NCBI RefSeq assembly: GCF_031458075.1
Contig: NZ_JAVDXT010000001.1
Coordinates: 186,001 to 250,000, forward strand
Direction: 5' to 3'
DNA from: Rhodoferax_B ferrireducens_A
Lineage (GTDB): Bacteria > Pseudomonadota > Gammaproteobacteria > Burkholderiales > Burkholderiaceae_C
DNA: 64,000 bases
Position numbers and translations under genes: made by a program. A model generated the notes under the pieces. It searched no databases. It was not told the DNA's origin and saw only the letters and a program-made list of their open reading frames with translations. Below are positions 52,283 through 60,428 of this stretch, piece after piece. Each line of letters opens with the position of its first letter. Positions within the stretch are counted from its first letter, which is position 1.

Positions 52283-52354
52283 CGGCGCGTGGTGTCTGGG
52301 TGTCCGTACCCGGCTGGAACAAGGCGTTGCCATACGCCTGCCGCGCCGTTTTTT
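52283..52354 (+). terminator. Terminator between acpP and fabF
   Basis: CGGCGCG (52283-52289) pairs with CGCGCCG (52342-52348), which is followed by TTTTTT. The enclosed 52 bases hold a second stem (GGCG...CGCC). It would let acpP be expressed above fabF. Confidence 0.6.
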
Positions 52355-52448
52355 CACGCTGCCAGCGTCTCTATTGTGTGAACCCACAGGGCCGCAATAG
52401 GACTGCAGCATCTGCAGCATCTGTGCTGCTAACCACACAAATTTAATT

Positions 52449-53693
52449 ATGTCCCGTCGTCGTGTTGTCGTCACAGGTTTAGGGTGCGTCAGCCCCGTGG
52501 GTAACACGGTGGCCGATGCCTGGTCGGCTTTGCTGGCCGGTCAGTCGGGCATTGACCTGATCAAATCGTTTGATGCCAGTCCGTTCTCCTGCAAGTTTGC
52601 GGGGGAGGTCAAGGGCTTTGACATCAATGCGCTGATTCCCGAAAAAGAAGCGCGCCACATGGACCGCTTCATCCACCTGGGACTGGCCGCCGCCATCGAA
52701 GCGGTCGCCGACGCGGGACTGGCGACGGGCGATGCGCTGAGCGAAGAAGACGCCATGCGCATAGGCTGCAATATTGGTTCGGGTATCGGTGGTTTGCCGA
52801 TGATCGAGCAAACCCATGCCGAATACGCCAGCCGTGGTGCACGCCGGATTTCGCCGTTTTTTGTACCGGCCTCGATCATCAACATGATCTCGGGCCATGT
52901 GTCGATCAAATTCGGCTTCAAAGGCCCGAACATCGCGGTGGCAACGGCTTGCACTACCGGCTTGCACGCTATTGGGGTGTCGGCCCGGATGATCGAATAC
53001 GGCGATTGCGACGTGATGGTCGCCGGTGGCGCCGAGTCCACCATGTCGCCTTTGGGTCTGGGCGGCTTTGCCGCAGCCCGCGCCCTGAGCACCCGCAATG
53101 ACGACCCACGCACCGCTTCGCGCCCCTGGGACAAGGACCGTGACGGTTTTGTGCTCGGCGAAGGCGCTGGCGTGCTGGTCATCGAAGAATACGAACACGC
53201 CAAAGCCCGTGGCGCCAAGATTTACGCCGAGATCGTCGGCTTTGGCATGAGCGGCGATGGTTTTCACATGACGGCGCCCAATGTCGACGGCCCCCGCCGT
53301 TCGATGCAGATGGCGCTGAAGAATGCAGGTGTGAATCCTGACCAGGTGGATTACCTGAACGCCCACGGCACCTCTACGCCTTTGGGTGACGCGAACGAAA
53401 CCAATGCGATCAAGCTCGCGTTCGGCGACCACGCGAAGAAACTGGTGGTCAACTCCACCAAGTCCATGACCGGCCATTTGCTGGGCGGCGCGGGCGGCAT
53501 CGAAAGTGTGTTCACCGTGTTGGCCCTGCACCAGCAGAAGAGCCCGCCCACGATCAATATCTTCAACCAAGACCCTGAATGCGATCTGGATTACTGTGCC
53601 AATACCGCGCGGGATATGCAGATTGATGTGGCGGTGAAGAACAACTTCGGCTTTGGCGGTACCAACGGTACGCTGGTGTTCAAGCGGATTTGA
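52449..53693 (+). CDS. fabF: Beta-ketoacyl-ACP synthase II
   Basis: A 414-aa elongating condensing enzyme. The N-terminus is RRVVVTGLGCVSPVGNTV; the active-site cysteine is in ATACTTGLHAIG; the two histidines are in NAHGTSTPLGD and KSMTGHLLGGAGG. The C-terminal KNNFGFGGTNGTLVFKR closes the family. Last gene of the fatty acid set, followed by a small membrane protein and rpoE. Confidence 0.97.
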   Translation: MSRRRVVVTGLGCVSPVGNTVADAWSALLAGQSGIDLIKSFDASPFSCKFAGEVKGFDINALIPEKEARHMDRFIHLGLAAAIEAVADAGLATGDALSEEDAMRIGCNIGSGIGGLPMIEQTHAEYASRGARRISPFFVPASIINMISGHVSIKFGFKGPNIAVATACTTGLHAIGVSARMIEYGDCDVMVAGGAESTMSPLGLGGFAAARALSTRNDDPRTASRPWDKDRDGFVLGEGAGVLVIEEYEHAKARGAKIYAEIVGFGMSGDGFHMTAPNVDGPRRSMQMALKNAGVNPDQVDYLNAHGTSTPLGDANETNAIKLAFGDHAKKLVVNSTKSMTGHLLGGAGGIESVFTVLALHQQKSPPTINIFNQDPECDLDYCANTARDMQIDVAVKNNFGFGGTNGTLVFKRI

Positions 53694-53739
53694 TCCGTAT
53701 CCAGGCTACACAGATCGTATTTCTGAGCGTTTTCCAGCC

Positions 53740-54198
53740 ATGCACAGCGCCCCGTCGGTGAGTTATCCGGTGGGGCGTTCGCGTTTTCTGGCCCATGTAC
53801 AGCTAGTCTTATGGCTGCTGGGCGCGGCCACGGTGGCAGCCTGGTGCGCACAGGTGGATATGTTGGGATGGCGCCAGGCGCTGGCCTTGGCCAGCCTGGT
53901 ATGCACTGGGGCTTTTGCCTGGCGGGGCTGGCGGCGGATGCCGGTAGGCGGGCTGCGCTGGGATGGCCAGCAGTGGTTCTGGACCGGTGCCGGCGAGCCT
54001 CTGGCCGTGACCCTGCAGCTCCACTTGGACTGGCAGCGGCATATGCTGCTCAGTTGCCAGCCACCGGGTGCGGCGCTGCGCTGGTGCTGGGTCGAGCAGG
54101 CCAGCCAACCGCAGCGCTGGCGTGACCTGCGGCGTGCGGTATATTCGCCCGCCAGAGCACATGCGGCGCCCGATAGCGTGCTTTTGTCTGAACCATGA
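53740..54198 (+). CDS. Small membrane protein of unknown function upstream of rpoE
   Basis: A 152-aa protein with two hydrophobic segments close together (about residues 15-33 and 39-58), a short basic turn (RGWRRMPVGGL) and a soluble part rich in tryptophan (WDGQQWFW, WCWVEQASQPQRWRDLRRAVYSP). The layout of two helices followed by a Trp-rich beta domain recalls YgfX/CptA-type proteins, but the match is by shape only. The ATG at MHSAPSVSY was chosen because the frame upstream lies in fabF. Its stop overlaps the rpoE start (ATGA), so translation is probably coupled. Confidence 0.75.
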   Translation: MHSAPSVSYPVGRSRFLAHVQLVLWLLGAATVAAWCAQVDMLGWRQALALASLVCTGAFAWRGWRRMPVGGLRWDGQQWFWTGAGEPLAVTLQLHLDWQRHMLLSCQPPGAALRWCWVEQASQPQRWRDLRRAVYSPARAHAAPDSVLLSEP

Positions 54199-54839
54199 CC
54201 TCACTTCCCCCCCCTGTTCTCAACACGCCGGCCACGGCGACCGATAGCGATTTGATGCTGGTCGAGCGCACGGTCGCGGGGGACCAGCGCGCCTATGGGC
54301 TGCTGGTGGTCAAGTACCAGCGCCGCATCCAGCGCCTGATAGGCCGCATGGTGCGAGATGTGGACCTGGTGGAAGACATTGCCCAGGAAACCTTTATCCG
54401 CGCCTACCGTGCCTTGCCCAAGTTCCGCGGCGACGCGCAGTTCTATACCTGGCTGTACCGGATTGCGATCAACACCGCCAAGAAGACCTTGATGGATTTC
54501 AAGCGCGACCCCACGGTCTCTGAAGCCGCGATGCGACCTTCGGATGACGAAGATGAAACTTACTTCCGGAAAAACGAACCAACCAGCTCGGAAACCCCGG
54601 ACACCGTGCTGGCAGCCAAGCAGATTTCGACCGCAGTGAACGAAGCCATGGAGGCGCTGCCCGAAGATTTGCGCCAGGCGGTGACTTTGCGCGAGATAGA
54701 AGGCATGAGCTACGAAGACATTGCAGAAATGATGCAGTGCCCGATCGGCACGGTGCGTTCGCGCATTTTTCGGGCCCGGGAGGCGATTTCAGCGCGGGTC
54801 AAGCCCTTGCTGGAGAGCCAGTCCGGCAAGCGCTGGTGA
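54195..54839 (+). CDS. rpoE: RNA polymerase sigma factor RpoE (ECF)
   Basis: A 214-aa ECF sigma factor for the envelope-stress regulon. Region 2 reads YGLLVVKYQRRIQRLIGR...EDIAQETFIRAYRALPKFRG; region 4 reads LREIEGMSYEDIAEMMQCP followed by GTVRSRIFRAREAI. The segment between them is longer and more acidic than in E. coli, typical for Burkholderiales. It starts inside the end of the small membrane-protein gene and is followed by rseA. Confidence 0.95.
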   Translation: MTSLPPPVLNTPATATDSDLMLVERTVAGDQRAYGLLVVKYQRRIQRLIGRMVRDVDLVEDIAQETFIRAYRALPKFRGDAQFYTWLYRIAINTAKKTLMDFKRDPTVSEAAMRPSDDEDETYFRKNEPTSSETPDTVLAAKQISTAVNEAMEALPEDLRQAVTLREIEGMSYEDIAEMMQCPIGTVRSRIFRAREAISARVKPLLESQSGKRW

Positions 54840-54887
54840 GCCAGGCAATAGATTGAAGACGTGGTAACAGGATACAAGGTGACGCAC

Positions 54888-55544
54888 ATGGCAACGGAAC
54901 ATGCTTTCGACCCGCAAGACACGCTCTCGGCATTGGCCGACGGGCAGTTGCGCGGGGAGGCTTTTGCCCAGGCGGTAGAACAGGTGGCGAACCAGCCCGA
55001 GGCGCAGGCGACTTGGCACGCCTACCACGTAGTGGGTGATGTGCTGCGCTCGCATGAATTCGCCGAATGTGCGGGGGATATGGATTTCCTCGCCCGGTTC
55101 CAGAGTCGCTTGGCGCAAGAGCCTGCGCTGGTACCTACGGTGAATGCTGCGAATTTAATAGCTATCAAGGCATATGCGAGTAGCGCAGAAGCTGTATTTG
55201 ATGCTGAGAATGAGCCGGTGGATGTGGCGGCCAACGAACCGCGTTTCGCCTGGAAGCTGGTCGCCGGCGTGGCATCTTTGGTGGCGGTCGTTGCCGTCAG
55301 CTGGAATGTGCTGGGCGGTTTGGGTGCCACGCCGCCTGCGGCCCAGCTGGCCCAGGCGGTGACCGCGCCGGTAGCCCAGGTGCAGCAGACCGTGGCTCTG
55401 GCCGGCGGCGAACCCCAGGTGATGCTGCGCGATGCACGTCTGGATGCCTTGATGGCCGCGCACAAGCAGGTGGGCGGTACCTCGGCCCTGCAGATGCCGG
55501 CGGGCTTCTTGCGCAACGCCACCTTTGAAAGCCCAGCCCCTTGA
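54888..55544 (+). CDS. rseA: Anti-sigma-E factor RseA (MucA-like)
   Basis: A 218-aa single-pass membrane anti-sigma factor. The N-terminal cytosolic domain begins LSALADGQLRGEAFAQAVEQ, which fits RseA/MucA and binds RpoE; the membrane helix is about 121-143 (AWKLVAGVASLVAVVAVSW); the rest is periplasmic. The ATG at 54888 was chosen (MATEHAFDP); an in-frame GTG nine codons upstream is possible. Residues about 88-105 derive from an AT-rich repeat-like stretch between the sigma-binding domain and the membrane helix. Confidence 0.9.
   Translation: MATEHAFDPQDTLSALADGQLRGEAFAQAVEQVANQPEAQATWHAYHVVGDVLRSHEFAECAGDMDFLARFQSRLAQEPALVPTVNAANLIAIKAYASSAEAVFDAENEPVDVAANEPRFAWKLVAGVASLVAVVAVSWNVLGGLGATPPAAQLAQAVTAPVAQVQQTVALAGGEPQVMLRDARLDALMAAHKQVGGTSALQMPAGFLRNATFESPAP
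55151..55202. repeat. AT-rich repeat-like module inside rseA
   Basis: Begins GAATTTAATAGCTATCAAGG and continues with GCATATGCGAGTAGCGCAGA. AATAGCTAT and the TAGCGC block recall the other modules. It encodes a linker, not a conserved domain. Confidence 0.5.
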
Positions 55545-55571
55545 GGGCAAAAGGCCAGGAAAGCACGCGAT

Positions 55572-56603
55572 ATGCACGTTAGAACCTATCCCGCCCTGCT
55601 GGCCGCGCTGTGCGCGGCCATGCTGCTGCCGTTGGCGCAGGCCCAGCAGGCGGTGCGCGCGCAGCCTGTCGCATCGTCCAGCGAGCCTGCGGTGGTCGAG
55701 CGCACGGTGAGCGAGTGGTTGATGCGCATGCACGAGGCGTCGCGCAAGCGTACCTATGTGGGTACGTTCGTGGTGTCGTCGGGTACTGGCAGCCTGTCCA
55801 GCGCACGCATCTGGCATGCCTGCGATGGCGCCCAGCAAATGGAACGGGTCGAGTCCCTGACCGGCGCGCCGCGTTCGATCTTCCGCCGCAACGACCAAGT
55901 CATCACCTTTTTGCCGGACAGCAAGGTCGCGGTGACGGAAACGCGCGAATCTTTGGGACTGTTTCCCAACCTCTTGCAAACCGGCGATTCGGCGATTCCG
56001 GCGTTTTACGGCGCCAAGCAGGTCGGCAGCGACCGCGTAGCCGGCTTTGATGCCGATGTGGTGGTGCTCAAGCCCAAGGACAGTCTGCGCTATGGCTACC
56101 GGATTTGGAGCGAGAAGAAATCCGGCCTGGTGGTCAAGCTGCAAACCCTGGATGCAGAGGGCCGGGTGCTCGAGCAGGCTGCCTTCTCCGAGCTGCAGCT
56201 AGATGCCCCGGTGAAGATGGAGAAACTCGGCCAGATGATGGCCAATACCGCAGGCTACCGGGTCGAAACCTCGGCCATGGTGAAGACCACGGCCTTGTCC
56301 GAAGGCTGGGTGCTGAAGAATGGCGTGCCCGGCTTCCAGCCCATGAGCTGCTTCCGGCGCTCGGTAGGTACGGGTACCGCTGCGGACGGCATGGTGCAAT
56401 GGGTTTTCTCGGATGGACTGGCGTCAGTTTCGCTGTTCGTCGAGGCGTTCGAGTTGCAGCGCCATCTGCAGGAGGGCAGCACGGCGATGGGCGCAACCCA
56501 GTCGTTGACCCGCCGTATCGGCGACTGGTGGCTGACCGCTGTAGGCGAAGTTCCGCAGGCCACTCTCAAAGCATTTGCCCATGGGCTAGAGCGCAAGAAA
56601 TAA
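55572..56603 (+). CDS. rseB: Sigma-E regulatory protein RseB/MucB
   Basis: A 343-aa periplasmic protein with a signal peptide (about 1-25, cleaving after AQA). Its lipoprotein-like N-domain includes WLMRMHEASRKRTYVGTFVVSSG and its C-terminal domain ends LKAFAHGLERKK. RseB shields RseA from the first protease and senses envelope damage through lipid-linked molecules. It follows rseA by 27 bases. Confidence 0.93.
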   Translation: MHVRTYPALLAALCAAMLLPLAQAQQAVRAQPVASSSEPAVVERTVSEWLMRMHEASRKRTYVGTFVVSSGTGSLSSARIWHACDGAQQMERVESLTGAPRSIFRRNDQVITFLPDSKVAVTETRESLGLFPNLLQTGDSAIPAFYGAKQVGSDRVAGFDADVVVLKPKDSLRYGYRIWSEKKSGLVVKLQTLDAEGRVLEQAAFSELQLDAPVKMEKLGQMMANTAGYRVETSAMVKTTALSEGWVLKNGVPGFQPMSCFRRSVGTGTAADGMVQWVFSDGLASVSLFVEAFELQRHLQEGSTAMGATQSLTRRIGDWWLTAVGEVPQATLKAFAHGLERKK

Positions 56604-56660
56604 GCGCAGGCCCGACTATTTCTCTGTTTTTCTCTCTTGGTTTTTGAAGAAAGCACGACG

Positions 56661-58124
56661 ATGTTTCAACTCAGCTTGAAAAATATGCGTTCCTATGCGG
56701 TGGCCTGCTCCATGGCAGTCATTTCTGTCGGCATGCTGGCACCGATTGCACCGACATGGGCGCAAACCCGTACCTTGCCCGACTTCACCGATCTGGTCGA
56801 GCAGGTAGGCCCATCGGTGGTGAACATCCGCACACTGGAAAAAGTCTCCAGCCAGGCGGCCGCGGGCAACGGTATTGACGAAGACATGCTGGAGTTCTTC
56901 AAGCGTTTCGGCGTACCCGTGCCCAATGTGCCGCGCCAGACTCCGCGCCAGCCCAAGCAGCAGCCCGAAGAAGAAACCCCGCGCGGTGTGGGATCGGGCT
57001 TTATTCTGAGTTCCGACGGTCTGATCATGACCAATGCCCATGTGGTGGAGGGTGCCGACGAAGTGCTTGTGACCCTGACCGACAAGCGCGAGTTCAAGGC
57101 CAAAATCATGGGCTACGACAAGCGCAGCGATGTGGCCGTGGTCAAGATCGATGCTACCGGACTGCCTGCCGTGAAGGTAGGTGACGTGGGGCGCCTCAAG
57201 GTGGGTGAATGGGTGATGGCGATTGGCTCGCCCTTCGGCCTGGAGAACACCGTCACCGCTGGCATCGTCAGCGCCAAACAACGCGATACGGGCGACTATC
57301 TGTCGTTCATCCAGACCGATGTGGCGATCAATCCCGGCAATTCGGGCGGGCCGCTGATCAATATGCGTGGTGAAGTGGTGGGCATCAACAGCCAGATCTA
57401 CTCCCGCTCAGGTGGTTTCATGGGCATCTCGTTTGCCATCCCGATCGACGAGGCGACCCGCGTGAGCGAGCAGCTGCGGGTTTCGGGCCGGGTGTCGCGC
57501 GGCCGTATCGGTGTACAGATTGAATCCGTGTCGAAGGAAGTGGCGGAGTCGGTGGGCTTGGGCAAGGCCCAGGGCGCATTCGTGCGCGGCGTGGAAACCG
57601 GTTCGCCCGCCGAAAAAGCCGGTGTCGAGGCCGGCGACATCATCACCAAGTTCGACGGCAAGGCGATCGAGAAATCGTCGGACCTGCCACGCCTGGTGGG
57701 CAATACCAAGCCAGGCTCCAAAAGCAGCCTGACCGTGTTTCGCCGTGGGGCGCCCAAAGACCTGAATGTGTTGATCGCCGAGATTGAGGACGACAAGCCA
57801 GTCAAGAAGGCTTCCTCCAAAGAAGACAAACCCAAGGCCTCGTCTGCTGGTCAATTGCTGGGCTTGGCGGTGAGTGAGCTCAGCGATGCGCAGAAGAAAG
57901 AGCTGAAGATCAAGGGCGGCGTCAAGGTGGACAGCGCGATAGAGGGCGCTGCCCGTGCGGGCGTGAAAGAGGGCGATGTGATCGTGGCGATTGCCAATAC
58001 CGAGGTCAATAACGTCAAGGAGTTCGAGGCCGCCGTTGCCAAGATGGACAAATCCAAGCCGGTAAACCTGTTGTTCCGCCGTGGTGAATGGGCGCAGTAT
58101 GCGTTGATCCGGCCGGCTAAATAA
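56661..58124 (+). CDS. degP: Periplasmic serine protease/chaperone DegP (MucD)
   Basis: A 487-aa HtrA protease with an N-terminal signal peptide (about 1-35). The catalytic triad is His127 (TNAHVVEG), Asp157 (KRSDVAVVKI) and Ser228 (NPGNSGGPLI), and two PDZ domains follow (about 275-370 and 395-485). It removes misfolded envelope proteins and is a classic sigma-E target. The start MFQLSLKNM was chosen; the upstream MVFEESTT is out of pattern. A terminator-like hairpin follows its stop. Confidence 0.95.
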   Translation: MFQLSLKNMRSYAVACSMAVISVGMLAPIAPTWAQTRTLPDFTDLVEQVGPSVVNIRTLEKVSSQAAAGNGIDEDMLEFFKRFGVPVPNVPRQTPRQPKQQPEEETPRGVGSGFILSSDGLIMTNAHVVEGADEVLVTLTDKREFKAKIMGYDKRSDVAVVKIDATGLPAVKVGDVGRLKVGEWVMAIGSPFGLENTVTAGIVSAKQRDTGDYLSFIQTDVAINPGNSGGPLINMRGEVVGINSQIYSRSGGFMGISFAIPIDEATRVSEQLRVSGRVSRGRIGVQIESVSKEVAESVGLGKAQGAFVRGVETGSPAEKAGVEAGDIITKFDGKAIEKSSDLPRLVGNTKPGSKSSLTVFRRGAPKDLNVLIAEIEDDKPVKKASSKEDKPKASSAGQLLGLAVSELSDAQKKELKIKGGVKVDSAIEGAARAGVKEGDVIVAIANTEVNNVKEFEAAVAKMDKSKPVNLLFRRGEWAQYALIRPAK

Positions 58125-58138
58125 GCGCCGCAGTGCTT

Positions 58139-58174
58139 AAAAGCCCCCCTCCCGAGTCGGGTTTGGGGCTTTTA
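58139..58174 (+). terminator. Terminator-like hairpin after degP
   Basis: AAAAGCCCC pairs with GGGGCTTTT around an inner CCCG/CGGG stem; the distal T's form part of the stem. Sited 15 bases after the degP stop, ending the rpoE-rseA-rseB-degP unit. Confidence 0.8.
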
Positions 58175-58498
58175 GCGGAGCACAAACCCCCAAAAATGGG
58201 TGTCACAAAAATTTCTTGGAGCTTAAAAGCGGGGCTTTAATGTTTGTGATCACTAACTTCAAAATCGGCTAGTAACGATTTTGGATAGAATCCACCGCGC
58301 GCTCTATAGGTTTTGGACATATCAAAAATGCTGGAAACCACAATGCGGGACGAAGCCCTGTGGTGCACAGGCGGTCCACAAGTTGTCCAGAAACCTATCC
58401 ACCGATGCTGTTAATAAGTTGTGCATAAGATTCCTGTTGTGGCCTTGCAACGCCTGACCTGTGCCCGTGTGCGGGCTTTGCTAAGCCGCCTTTTTGCC

Positions 58499-58575
58499 TA
58501 CAATGAAGTTCCAGCTATCGCAGTTGCCAAAGATTGTTGGTTCAGGGCGCGTTCGTTATCGACGCGCCCTTTTTT
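58499..58575 (+). ncRNA. Candidate small RNA (about 65 nt) upstream of lepA
   Basis: TACAAT (58499-58504) would place a start near 58511. The RNA would then end at a strong hairpin, GGGCGCGT (58545-58552) / ACGCGCCC (58562-58569), with a 9-base loop and six T's (58570-58575). A -35-like TTTGCT lies 16 bp upstream of the -10. The 34 bases before the hairpin have no coding frame. A leader with attenuation of lepA is the alternative reading. Confidence 0.45.
58545..58575 (+). terminator. Strong terminator upstream of lepA
   Basis: GGGCGCGT-TCGTTATCG-ACGCGCCC followed by six T's. Nothing coding lies upstream of it for 420 bases, so it must end a non-coding transcript or control lepA. Confidence 0.85.
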
Positions 58576-58619
58576 CGTTTCTGCGTCTTTTTAATTCAAC
58601 CACTTAAAGCTTCCCGTTG

Positions 58620-60428
58620 ATGAATCACATCAGAAATTTCTCCATCATTGCGCATATTGACCATGGCAAATCCACGCTGGCAGACCGCTTGATTCAGCGC
58701 TGCGGCGGCCTGGCCGAACGCGAAATGGAGGCCCAGGTGCTCGACTCGATGGACATCGAAAAAGAGCGTGGGATAACTATCAAGGCGCAGACGGCAGCGC
58801 TGCACTACAAGGCCAAGGATGGTCAGATCTACAACCTGAATCTGATCGACACGCCCGGCCATGTGGACTTCTCGTACGAGGTGAGTCGCTCGCTGTCTGC
58901 GTGTGAAGGCGCGTTGCTGGTGGTCGATGCCAGCCAGGGCGTGGAAGCACAAACTGTGGCCAATTGCTACACCGCGCTCGACCTCGGCGTCGAGGTGATG
59001 CCTGTGCTGAACAAAATCGATTTGCCCAATGCAGATCTCGACAACGCCCGGGCTGAAATCGAAGACGTGATCGGTATCGATGCGACCGATGCCATCCCCT
59101 GTTCGGCTAAAACGGGTGTGGGTATTGACGAGATTCTGGAGGCCATCGTGGCCAAGGTGCCGGCCCCCAAGGGCAACCCGAATGCACCCTTGCGCGCCAT
59201 GATCATCGACAGCTGGTTTGATTCTTACGTCGGTGTGGTGATGTTGGTGCGGGTGGTCGATGGCCGTTTGGGCAAGGGCGAGCGCATCCGCATGATGGCC
59301 TCGGGCGCGGTCTACAACGCCGATAACCTGGGCGTGTTCACACCGGCCACCGAAGTACGCCAATCGCTGGAGGCCGGCGAGGTGGGCTTCATCATTGCGG
59401 GCATCAAGGAGCTGCAAGCGGCCAAGGTGGGCGATACCGTCACCCTGGAAAAAAAGCTGCCCAACAATGAGGGCCCTGCGGCCGAGGCCTTGCCAGGTTT
59501 CAAGGAAATCCAGCCCCAGGTGTTTGCCGGTCTGTATCCGACCGAGGCCAGCGAGTACGACTCGTTGCGCGATGCGCTGGAAAAGCTCAAGCTCAACGAT
59601 GCATCGCTGCACTACGAGCCCGAGGTATCGCAGGCGCTGGGTTTCGGTTTCCGTTGCGGCTTTTTGGGCCTGTTGCACATGGAGATCGTGCAGGAGCGCC
59701 TGGAGCGCGAATTCGACCAGGACCTGATCACCACCGCACCCAGCGTGGTCTACCAGGTGGCACGCTCTGACGGCAGCATCACCATGGTGGAAAACCCCTC
59801 CAAGATGCCGGATTCCAGCCGCATGGAGGAGATTCGCGAGCCCATCGTGACCGTGCATCTGTACATGCCGCAAGAGTACGTGGGCGTAGTGATGACGCTG
59901 GCCAACCAGAAGCGTGGCGTGCAGATGAACATGGCCTACAAGGGCCGCCAGGTTGTGCTGACCTACGAGATGCCGCTGGCCGAGATCGTGCTCGATTTCT
60001 TCGACAAGCTCAAATCGGTGAGCCGCGGTTATGCCTCGATGGACTACGAGTTCAAAGAGTACCGCGCAGCCGATGTGGTCAAGGTCGACATTCTGCTCAA
60101 CAGCGAGAAGGTCGATGCGCTGTCTATCATCGTGCACCGCAGCCAGTCCCAGTACCGGGGCCGGGCCGTGGTGGCCAAAATGCGCGAGATTATTTCGCGC
60201 CAGCAGTTCGACGTGGCGATCCAGGCGGCTATCGGCTCCGGCATTATTGCGCGTGAGACAATCAAAGCGCTGCGCAAGAACGTGATCGCCAAGTGCTATG
60301 GCGGCGATATTTCGCGCAAGAAGAAACTTCTCGAAAAACAAAAGGCCGGTAAAAAACGCATGAAGCAAATCGGCTCCGTCGAAGTGCCGCAAGAGGCGTT
60401 TTTGGCTATTCTCCAGGTGGAAGATTGA
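58620..60428 (+). CDS. lepA: Elongation factor 4 (LepA)
   Basis: A 602-aa translational GTPase. G1 is AHIDHGKSTLADRL, G2 GITIKAQ, G3 DTPGHVDF, G4 NKIDLPNAD. Domains II, III and V follow, with the EF4-specific C-terminal domain ending FLAILQVED. It acts on the ribosome in initiation/biogenesis or elongation stress; the role is debated. The ATG directly follows an in-frame TTG; ATG was used. The stop overlaps the lepB start (TGATG). Confidence 0.97.
   Translation: MNHIRNFSIIAHIDHGKSTLADRLIQRCGGLAEREMEAQVLDSMDIEKERGITIKAQTAALHYKAKDGQIYNLNLIDTPGHVDFSYEVSRSLSACEGALLVVDASQGVEAQTVANCYTALDLGVEVMPVLNKIDLPNADLDNARAEIEDVIGIDATDAIPCSAKTGVGIDEILEAIVAKVPAPKGNPNAPLRAMIIDSWFDSYVGVVMLVRVVDGRLGKGERIRMMASGAVYNADNLGVFTPATEVRQSLEAGEVGFIIAGIKELQAAKVGDTVTLEKKLPNNEGPAAEALPGFKEIQPQVFAGLYPTEASEYDSLRDALEKLKLNDASLHYEPEVSQALGFGFRCGFLGLLHMEIVQERLEREFDQDLITTAPSVVYQVARSDGSITMVENPSKMPDSSRMEEIREPIVTVHLYMPQEYVGVVMTLANQKRGVQMNMAYKGRQVVLTYEMPLAEIVLDFFDKLKSVSRGYASMDYEFKEYRAADVVKVDILLNSEKVDALSIIVHRSQSQYRGRAVVAKMREIISRQQFDVAIQAAIGSGIIARETIKALRKNVIAKCYGGDISRKKKLLEKQKAGKKRMKQIGSVEVPQEAFLAILQVED

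Larger units (their letters stand above)
58125..58619. other. Gene-free region between degP and lepA
   Basis: These 495 bases contain no convincing protein gene in six frames. In order: the degP terminator hairpin (58139-58174), an AAAATCG/CGATTTT inverted repeat (58261-58282), and a TAGAAT -10-like box (58286-58291). A 13-bp long-range helix follows (58306-58318 with 58385-58398), enclosing a CCACA/GGG-CCC/TGTGG stem. Then come a group of DnaA-box-like 9-mers (58372-58428), a second -10 box TACAAT (58499-58504) and a strong terminator (58545-58575). The lepA ATG is 45 bases beyond. Confidence 0.75.
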
